Part shown: positions 1 through 5,075 of the stretch, piece by piece | Numbering within the stretch: position 1 is the first letter of the stretch | How the letters are laid out: every line of letters begins with the position of its first letter | Assembly: GCA_018241165.1 (NCBI GenBank) | Contig: JAFEEK010000083.1 | Location: 1-5,075 of the forward strand | Source of the DNA: Pseudomonadota bacterium | GTDB taxonomy: Bacteria > Pseudomonadota > Gammaproteobacteria > Xanthomonadales > Rhodanobacteraceae | DNA length: 5,075 nt | Reading direction: 5' to 3' | Made by a program: the position numbers and the translations under genes | The notes under the pieces: model-generated | The model's input: the letters and a program-made list of their open reading frames with translations, nothing else | The model's database searches: none | Told to the model about the DNA's origin: nothing

Positions 1-354
1 GGCGCGGTGCTGCACGTCACCCACGACGGCCCCTATTCACCCGGCGGCTTTCCGTTGGTGATTGGTGCCGATGTCACCGTCGGACACAGCGCGATCCTGC
101 ACGCCTGCACGATCGAAGACGCGTGCCTGATCGGCATGCATGCGACGGTTCTGGACGGCGCGATCGTGCGCAAGCACGGTTTCGTTGCCGCCGGCGCCGT
201 GATTGCGCCGGGCAAGATCGTCGGCGAAGGCGAACTGTGGATCGGCAATCCCGCGCGTTGCGTGCGCAAGCTCGATGCCGCGCAGATTGAGGCGCTGTAC
301 TACTCCGCGAAGCACTACGTGAAGTTGAAGGACGAGTATTTAGGTGGTTCATAG
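1..354 (+). CDS. Gamma-class carbonic anhydrase family protein, YrdA-like (3' part; start lies outside the window)
   Basis: The frame is open from base 1 and gives 117 residues before a TAG stop, so the 5' end is cut off by the window. A typical family member has about 175-180 residues, so roughly the first third is missing. The visible part is a left-handed beta-helix of hexapeptide repeats: VTVGHS, CTIEDA, CLIGMH, TVLDGA and GAVIAP occur in register. The conserved metal-ligand histidine pattern is present, with a HVTH segment at visible residues 5-8 and GHSAILH at 28-34 (H29 and H34). The C-terminal helix carries the YSAKHYVKLKDEYL ending seen in YrdA/PaaY-like proteins. Members bind zinc or iron as trimers; some hydrate CO2, while many, including YrdA, have no settled physiological substrate. 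In E. coli yrdA lies close to aroE, as I recall, and aroE is also nearby here, with the Abi_2 gene in between. No terminator is visible after it, so read-through into the Abi_2 gene is possible. Confidence 0.93.
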   Translation, partial: GAVLHVTHDGPYSPGGFPLVIGADVTVGHSAILHACTIEDACLIGMHATVLDGAIVRKHGFVAAGAVIAPGKIVGEGELWIGNPARCVRKLDAAQIEALYYSAKHYVKLKDEYLGGS

Positions 355-391
355 ACGCAAGCGCGACGTAACGATACGCAACGGTTAAGAC

Positions 392-421
392 ATGACACCC
401 GAAGCAATGGAAAGCGCATGA
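392..421 (+). other. Possible 9-codon leader ORF overlapping the Abi_2 start
   Basis: An ATG at 392 opens a 9-residue frame (MTPEAMESA) that ends in TGA at 419-421. This TGA overlaps the ATG of the Abi_2 gene at 418 as ATGA, the classical arrangement for translational coupling. The ORF has no strong Shine-Dalgarno; the purine-poor stretch GGTTAAGAC precedes it. The Abi_2 start itself has only GGAAA at 409-413, which lies inside this mini-ORF. It could set Abi_2 translation to a low or conditional level, or it could be chance in a 63-base gap. I see no convincing promoter in 355-417. Confidence 0.25.
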
Positions 422-1386
422 CCTACTCGCGCCCATGGATGAAATTCGCTGAGCAACTGGCACTGCTGAAATCGCGCGGCATGGATGTCGGTAGCGAACA
501 GGCGGCATTGAGTTACTTGGAGCGCATCGGCTATTACCGATTGAGTGCGTATTGGCATCCGTTCCGCGTTTGGATGATGCAACAGCATGCCGACAGCGGT
601 CGTATCGCATCGGTGCGCACTGATAAATTCATGACGGGCACACATTTTGTTGACGCGGTCAATTTGTACCTATTCGACAAAAAATTGCGCTTGATCGTGC
701 TCGATGCGCTAGAACGCATTGAGGTAGCATTGCGCGTGGACATTGCCTATCTGCTAGGCAAGCGCAACACTTTCGCCCATCTCGATGTAAACGAGCTTCA
801 TCCTGGCTTCGCCGGCAAGGTGCGCGAGGGCAGCAAGACGGCACATCAAATATGGTGCGAGAGGCACGCCCAACTGGAAGCGCGCTCGAAGGAAGATTTT
901 GTCACCCACTACCACGCCAAGCACGGACCGGAGTTGCCGATTTGGGTGGCCATCGAGGTGTGGGACTTCGGTGCCATGTCGCAGTTATTCGCCATGATGA
1001 AGGTGTCCGATCAGCAGCAGATATCCACGAAGTATGGCGTTGGTGACTGGAAGGTATTCCAGTCGTGGCTGCGGTCACTCAGCTACTTGCGTAACTTGGT
1101 CGCACACCATAGCCGACTGTGGAATCGCAATGTGGTGGATCAACCCAAGCTGCCAATGCACGGCGTGATCGACTGGTGTGACATTTTTGCGGGCAAGAAC
1201 GATCTGCTTGCCAAACCCTTTTTGCTGCTGGCGATCTGCCGTCATCTGACGCGCACGATTTGCCCCGGAACGCAGTGGCACATACGACTGAAGGAACACC
1301 TGCAAACCTTTCCCATGCAGCGTGTGACACAGCCACGCTCGATTGCCGACATCGGCACACCGACGAATTGGGAAAACTGGTGGTGA
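418..1386 (+). CDS. Abi_2 family (AbiD/AbiF-like) abortive-infection HEPN protein
   Basis: This is a 322-residue protein of the Abi_2 family (Pfam PF07751), whose known members AbiD and AbiF stop phage growth by an RNase-like mechanism. The N-terminus is typical: a helix FAEQLALLKSRGM (10-22), then the signature IGYYRLSAYWHPF (37-49). A central helical region includes LYLFDKKLRLIVLDALERIE (83-102). The C-terminal core has LSYLRNLVAHHSRLWNR (221-237), containing the HEPN catalytic motif R-N-x3-H (R225, N226, H230). A second R-N-x3-H, RNTFAH, lies at 116-121. The ATG at 418 is preferred because the next in-frame ATG (439) would remove the start of the conserved N-terminal block; its SD (GGAAA, 409-413) is weak. 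There is no signal peptide or membrane segment, so it should be cytosolic. Base composition drops here (661-720 has 25 G/C of 60, against 46 of 60 at 4561-4620 in rsmG), as expected for an acquired defence gene. Function and phage target are inferred from the family only. Confidence 0.9.
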   Translation: MTYSRPWMKFAEQLALLKSRGMDVGSEQAALSYLERIGYYRLSAYWHPFRVWMMQQHADSGRIASVRTDKFMTGTHFVDAVNLYLFDKKLRLIVLDALERIEVALRVDIAYLLGKRNTFAHLDVNELHPGFAGKVREGSKTAHQIWCERHAQLEARSKEDFVTHYHAKHGPELPIWVAIEVWDFGAMSQLFAMMKVSDQQQISTKYGVGDWKVFQSWLRSLSYLRNLVAHHSRLWNRNVVDQPKLPMHGVIDWCDIFAGKNDLLAKPFLLLAICRHLTRTICPGTQWHIRLKEHLQTFPMQRVTQPRSIADIGTPTNWENWW

Positions 1387-1394
1387 CCGCAGGC

Positions 1395-1437
1395 AAAAAA
1401 GAACCCCCGCGTGCACCTTTCGGCGTAGTGGCGGGGG
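1395..1437 (-). terminator. Rho-independent terminator of the hemB-aroE-ykgJ operon
   Basis: Read on the minus strand, CCCCCGC (1437-1431) pairs with GCGGGGG (1410-1404), a perfect 7-bp stem. Inside it, CGCC (1425-1422) pairs with GGTG (1417-1414) around a GAAA tetraloop (1421-1418), leaving an internal loop of CACTA/CAC. The 3' arm is followed by TTCTTTTTT (1403-1395). The GNRA tetraloop and the U-run both exist only on the minus strand, so the element serves transcripts coming from ykgJ and is not the terminator of the Abi_2 gene. It lies 127 bases past the ykgJ stop. Confidence 0.85.
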
Positions 1438-1564
1438 CCGTGTTAGGGCTGATTCTAGCCTGAAGCTAGGCGTCTGGCAAACTCTAGACCCTCCCCACGC
1501 CGGTGCAGAAGGCTGAACGCTCCGGGCCATCGCTACAGTTTTCTGATGGACCCGAAACTAGCTC
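1438..1564. other. Structured non-coding stretch between ykgJ and its terminator (3' UTR, candidate small RNA)
   Basis: No credible gene lies here on either strand. It is the distal part of the ykgJ transcript before the terminator. It contains a perfect CTAGC-CTGAA-GCTAG hairpin (1455-1469), which on the minus strand reads CTAGC-TTCAG-GCTAG. An alternative GCCT/AGGC pairing overlaps it (1458-1461 with 1468-1471). It also has CCGG boxes at 1500-1503 and 1522-1525. TGCACC (1412-1417) is complementary to GGTGCA (1502-1507), so a long-range helix could close the region. No convincing promoter is seen on either strand. The simplest reading is a long 3' UTR. Alternatives are a 3'-UTR-derived small RNA on the minus strand or a partner RNA of the adjacent Abi_2 gene. 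Confidence 0.35.
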
Positions 1565-1821
1565 TCAACGCGGCGAGCTAGCGATTTCCATCCACGCCAG
1601 ATTTGGCAGCGCCTCATCGCGATTCGCGCCGCACATCGCCGGTTCCGGGCGCAGGCGTCGACAGACTGCAGGGCGTTCGGGTCTGCCGAACAATTTGCAG
1701 CGATTGGCGTCGTCGAGCTGGATGCAACGCACGCCGGCGGGCTTGCCGTTCGGCATGCCGGGAATTGCGGAGGAAATCGACGGCGCGATACAGCACGCGC
1801 CGCATCCGGCTCGACAATCCA

Positions 1822-1822
<1 letters not shown>
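1565..1822 (-). CDS. YkgJ-family cysteine-cluster protein (putative zinc/iron-chelating domain)
   Basis: This 85-residue protein begins with the family signature cysteine cluster, MDCRAGCGACC, giving C3-x3-C7-x2-C10-C11. Further cysteines are at C33, C42, C54 (RPAVC) and C64 (EPAMC), so eight of 85 residues are cysteine. This is the Pfam PF03692 (CxxCxxCC, formerly UPF0153) pattern, thought to hold zinc or an iron-sulphur cluster; the biochemical role is unknown. The start is fixed by context: its ATG (1822-1820) shares its A with the TGA stop of aroE (TGATG), so translation is probably coupled, and no strong separate SD is visible. The reading frame is open further upstream through aroE in another phase, but that extension is shadow coding. 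It is the last gene of the operon and is followed by the terminator at 1437-1395. The protein is small for the family but complete over the cysteine core. Confidence 0.88.
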
Positions 1823-3677
<1,855 letters not shown>

Positions 3678-3756
3678 CTATGCGCGGTGTCGATGCCGTC
3701 ACCTGAAAAGCGCCAACCAGTTCAGCGACGGTTCGCCGACGATACGGAATACTTGC

Positions 3757-3794
3757 TCGCAATTCGCTTGCGATCAAACGATTGGCTTGCAATC
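3757..3794. repeat. Two short inverted repeats in the hemB/SPFH divergent region
   Basis: TCGCAA-TTCGC-TTGCGA (3757-3773) is a 6-bp inverted repeat with a 5-base centre. GATTG-GCTTG-CAATC (3780-3794) is a 5-bp inverted repeat with a 5-base centre. Their similar geometry, 17 and 15 bases long, and their place in an AT-richer divergent intergenic region fit operator-like sites, but they are short enough to arise by chance. The rest of 3645-3848 holds only the promoter-like boxes and the hairpin listed separately. Confidence 0.25.
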
Positions 3795-3816
3795 TTCATA
3801 ATTTGTTTAGTAATAT
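3787..3816 (+). promoter_or_regulatory. Candidate promoter of the SPFH gene
   Basis: TTGCAA (3787-3792) and TAATAT (3811-3816), separated by 18 bases, resemble a sigma-70 promoter, with 4 of 6 matches in each box. Transcription would start near 3823, so the mRNA would begin almost exactly at the first base of the hairpin at 3824-3839. An alternative -10, CATAAT (3797-3802), matches better but lacks a -35 partner. The area is clearly AT-richer than the flanking genes. Confidence 0.4.
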
Positions 3817-3823
3817 GAAATAA

Positions 3824-3839
3824 CCTCTTGATAAAGAGG
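3824..3839 (+). promoter_or_regulatory. Hairpin covering the Shine-Dalgarno of the SPFH gene
   Basis: CCTCTT (3824-3829), loop GATA, then AAGAGG (3834-3839) form a perfect 6-bp stem with a 4-base loop. The 3' arm is the Shine-Dalgarno (AGAGGA, 3835-3840), eight bases before the ATG at 3849. Folding would bury all but the last base of the SD. The stem is short, with A-U pairs next to the loop, so it should be only moderately stable. This fits a temperature- or factor-sensitive translation switch; a regulatory role is inference. Confidence 0.55.
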
Positions 3840-3848
3840 AAATAAAAG

Positions 3849-4298
3849 ATGAATGCCCCGATGCTGCTGCTGGCCTTGCTGAGTGGTCTGACCCTTGCCC
3901 TGATGGTATGCCTTCGTCGCATTCCCGAAGGTCAGGCCTATACCCTGCGCCGCGTCGACGGTCGCTTGCGTACCGTCGGCGCCGGCGTGCATCTGGTATT
4001 GCCGCTGCTCGAGCGCGTCACCCACAAGATCCGTTTGTTTGGCAACGTCGTCGATATCGCAGCGCCGGTGGCCGACGGCAATCTGCGCGGACGCGTGTAT
4101 TTTCAGGTCATGGACGCCAGGCGCGCCGACGCCGTGATCGATGGCATCGCCGACCTGTTGCGTGCGCGTGTGCCGGCGCTGGCCACGCAAGATGCGCCCA
4201 GTGCCGATGCCGTGGCACGGGCCGCGCATCTGAAATCGGAACTCAATCGCGAACTGAACCCACGCGGCGTGCTGGTCACGCGCGTCCAGTTCGGTTGA
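3849..4298 (+). CDS. Minimal membrane-anchored SPFH (Band 7/stomatin-like) protein
   Basis: The 149-residue product starts with one hydrophobic segment (about 3-21, rich in Leu and Met) followed by Arg-Arg, so it is probably anchored in the inner membrane. Next comes an SPFH-like N-terminal half: IPEGQAYTLRRVDGRLRTVGAGVHLVLPLLERV (25-57), the usual 'PEG..vv.r.G.....pG.h...P..' pattern. A compact second half follows: GRVYFQVMDARRADAVIDGIADLLR (81-105), a helix with acidic and alanine-rich stretches, and LNPRGVLVTRVQF (136-148), which matches the last strand of the domain. The protein ends there, so the long coiled coil and C-terminal oligomerisation tail of stomatins, HflK/HflC and QmcA are absent. 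The strong SD AGAGGA (3835-3840) supports the start but is sealed in a hairpin. The gene is followed by a terminator at 4337-4367. SPFH proteins organise membrane microdomains or guard proteases; what this short form does is not known to me. Confidence 0.8.
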   Translation: MNAPMLLLALLSGLTLALMVCLRRIPEGQAYTLRRVDGRLRTVGAGVHLVLPLLERVTHKIRLFGNVVDIAAPVADGNLRGRVYFQVMDARRADAVIDGIADLLRARVPALATQDAPSADAVARAAHLKSELNRELNPRGVLVTRVQFG

Positions 4299-4303
4299 TG
4301 CGG

Positions 4304-4332
4304 TTGCGCCAAACCCCGTAGCCACGGATACT
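4304..4332 (+). promoter_or_regulatory. Weak candidate promoter just before the rsmG terminator hairpin
   Basis: TTGCGC (4304-4309) and GATACT (4327-4332) are 17 bases apart and match the -35 and -10 consensus at 3 and 4 of 6 positions. Transcription from here would start near 4338-4340, inside the left arm of the terminator, so the new RNA would lack part of the stem and might escape termination. TTGCGC is also complementary to GCGCAA (4343-4348) within the stem. The match is poor, and it is listed because rsmG otherwise has no visible promoter after the terminator. Confidence 0.2.
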
Positions 4333-4336
4333 TGCG

Positions 4337-4367
4337 GGCCCTGCGCAATGCGCGCAGGGCCTTTTTT
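4337..4367 (+). terminator. Intrinsic terminator directly abutting the rsmG start codon
   Basis: GGCCCTGCGC (4337-4346) and GCGCAGGGCC (4352-4361) form a perfect 10-bp, very GC-rich stem with loop AATGC, followed at once by TTTTTT (4362-4367). The next base is the A of the rsmG ATG. It should end the SPFH transcript 39 bases after its stop. It shows no U-run on the minus strand, so it is one-directional. The AGGG in its 3' arm (4356-4359) is the only SD-like sequence for rsmG. Confidence 0.9.
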
Positions 4368-5024
4368 ATGAGCATTTCCGAACGCGCCAGCCTTTACGCC
4401 CGCCTGCAGGCGGGGCTCGCCGAACTGGGCCTGGCGCCCGGCGCGGATGCCTGCGAGCGCCTGCTCGATTACCTGGAATTGCTGGCGCGCTGGAACACGA
4501 CGTACAACCTTACCGCCGTGCGCGGGCCGGTGGAAATGGTCACGCGGCACCTGCTGGATTCGCTGGCAGTGGCCAAGCTGGTGCGCGGCGACTCGCTCGC
4601 GGACCTGGGTACCGGCGCGGGTTTGCCCGGGATACCTTTGGCCATTCTCGCGCCCGAACGCCGGCATGTGCTGATCGACAGCAACGGCAAGAAAGTGCGT
4701 TTCCTGCGTGAGGCCGTGCGCACGCTGGCGCTGTCCAATGTGCGCGTGGAGCAGTGCCGCGTGGAAGATGCGCGCGGCCAGTTCGATTGCATAACCGCGC
4801 GCGCCTTCGCCACGCTCGGCGAGATGTTGAAACTCGGCGGCCACCTGTTGGCGCCGGATGGCATCTGGATCGCGCTCAAGGGCCAGTTGTCGAAGGACGA
4901 AATCCTCGGCGTGCCGCCGGGATTCGTCGTCGCCGAAGTGAAGGCGCTGCACGTACCGGGCCTCGGCGCGGCGCGGCAGGCGGCGATAATCAAGCGCACG
5001 AATACACAGGAGCGGGCAGCATGA
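4368..5024 (+). CDS. rsmG: 16S rRNA (guanine527-N7)-methyltransferase
   Basis: RsmG (GidB) makes m7G527 in 16S rRNA with S-adenosylmethionine; loss gives low-level streptomycin resistance in several bacteria. The 218-residue product carries RWNTTYNLTAVR (41-52), HLLDSLAV (61-68), the SAM-binding motif I DLGTGAGLPGIPLA (79-92), VLIDSNGKKVRFLREA (101-116) with the motif II acidic residue D104, and RAFA (145-148). The end, LGAARQAAIIKR (199-210), matches the usual last strand. The ATG at 4368 gives the normal N-terminus, MSISERASLY. It has no free SD because six T residues precede it; AGGG in the terminator stem lies eight bases upstream. A TTG at 4332 in frame would run the coding region through the terminator and is unlikely. 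The TGA stop overlaps the parA ATG (ATGA), so rsmG and parA are probably translationally coupled. Confidence 0.95.
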   Translation: MSISERASLYARLQAGLAELGLAPGADACERLLDYLELLARWNTTYNLTAVRGPVEMVTRHLLDSLAVAKLVRGDSLADLGTGAGLPGIPLAILAPERRHVLIDSNGKKVRFLREAVRTLALSNVRVEQCRVEDARGQFDCITARAFATLGEMLKLGGHLLAPDGIWIALKGQLSKDEILGVPPGFVVAEVKALHVPGLGAARQAAIIKRTNTQERAA

Positions 5025-5075
5025 CGCGCATCATCGCCATCGCCAACCAGAAGGGCGGCGTCGGCAAGACCACGA
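5021..5075 (+). CDS. parA: ParA/Soj chromosome-partitioning ATPase (5' end only; runs off the window)
   Basis: Only 18 codons are visible. They read MTRIIAIANQKGGVGKTT, the N-terminus of ParA/Soj ATPases with the deviant Walker A motif KGGVGKTT starting at residue 11. ParA works with ParB and parS sites to segregate the replicated origin. A good SD, AGGAG (5008-5012), lies eight bases before the ATG, inside the end of rsmG, and the ATG overlaps the rsmG stop. The position directly after rsmG is the usual one for chromosomal parA, normally followed by parB, and argues against a plasmid copy or a MinD-type paralogue. The rest is beyond the window edge. Confidence 0.93.
   Translation, partial: MTRIIAIANQKGGVGKTT

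Noticed and set aside
418..1386. Reading the Abi_2 gene as a CRISPR effector of the Cas13 kind
   Set aside because: At 322 residues it is far too small, lacks Cas13 architecture and has no repeat array nearby; any link is distant ancestry through the HEPN fold.
1395..1437. The hairpin after the Abi_2 gene as a plus-strand terminator for Abi_2
   Set aside because: On the plus strand the stem is followed by CCGTGTT, not a T-run; the GAAA tetraloop and U-run exist only on the minus strand.
1260..1463. Plus-strand open frame of 67 codons at the end of the Abi_2 gene
   Set aside because: It overlaps Abi_2 coding sequence in another frame and continues across the terminator stem; no start signal or motif.
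1075..1530. Minus-strand open frame overlapping the 3' end of the Abi_2 gene, considered as a protein antitoxin
   Set aside because: It mostly lies antisense to the conserved Abi_2 catalytic region, has no SD or domain, and starts in the structured 3' UTR of ykgJ.
4332..4367. rsmG start at TTG 4332, adding twelve residues
   Set aside because: The added residues would be encoded by the terminator hairpin and U-tract; homologous proteins begin near the ATG at 4368.
3807..4952. Long minus-strand open frame opposite the SPFH gene and rsmG
   Set aside because: It runs through two well-supported genes and a terminator; its composition is that of antisense GC-rich coding DNA.

Overview
The window looks like ordinary chromosome from a GC-rich gammaproteobacterium, most likely of the Xanthomonadales/Lysobacterales (Rhodanobacteraceae or Xanthomonadaceae type). 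This rests on the Pseudomonas-type HemB, the YrdA-like gamma carbonic anhydrase and the rsmG-parA order. The assignment is inference from gene content and protein style, not a database result.

Layout: (1) 1-354, plus strand, is the 3' part of a YrdA-like gamma-class carbonic anhydrase. (2) 418-1386, plus strand, is the one clearly accessory gene, an Abi_2 (AbiD/AbiF-like) HEPN-fold abortive-infection protein. It is visibly less GC-rich than its neighbours, and a 9-codon ORF overlaps its start. (3) 1387-1564 is non-coding but structured, with a minus-strand intrinsic terminator at its left end. (4) 3644-1565, minus strand, is a tight operon hemB-aroE-ykgJ in which each stop overlaps the next start (ATGA, then TGATG). 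(5) 3645-3848 is the divergent control region between hemB and the next plus-strand gene; it has weak promoter-like elements and a perfect hairpin covering the Shine-Dalgarno of that gene. (6) 3849-4298, plus strand, is a minimal membrane-anchored SPFH/Band-7 protein. (7) 4337-4367 is a textbook intrinsic terminator whose last U directly abuts the ATG of rsmG (4368-5024). (8) rsmG overlaps the start of parA (5021 to the window edge) by ATGA.

Most genes are housekeeping: porphobilinogen synthase (haem), shikimate dehydrogenase (aromatic amino acids), 16S rRNA m7G methyltransferase and chromosome partitioning. The likely defence element is the Abi_2 gene placed between the carbonic anhydrase gene and the convergent hemB-aroE-ykgJ operon. 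As I recall, AbiF-type proteins have recently been described as RNA-antitoxin-controlled toxins related to the ancestry of Cas13. The structured non-coding DNA beside this gene therefore deserves testing as a partner RNA, but the sequence alone does not prove one, and the only clear terminator there points the other way, out of the ykgJ operon.

The other points worth a second look are two RNA hairpins that each sit on a ribosome-binding site: a 6-bp hairpin before the SPFH gene, and the terminator whose 3' arm carries the only SD-like sequence of rsmG.
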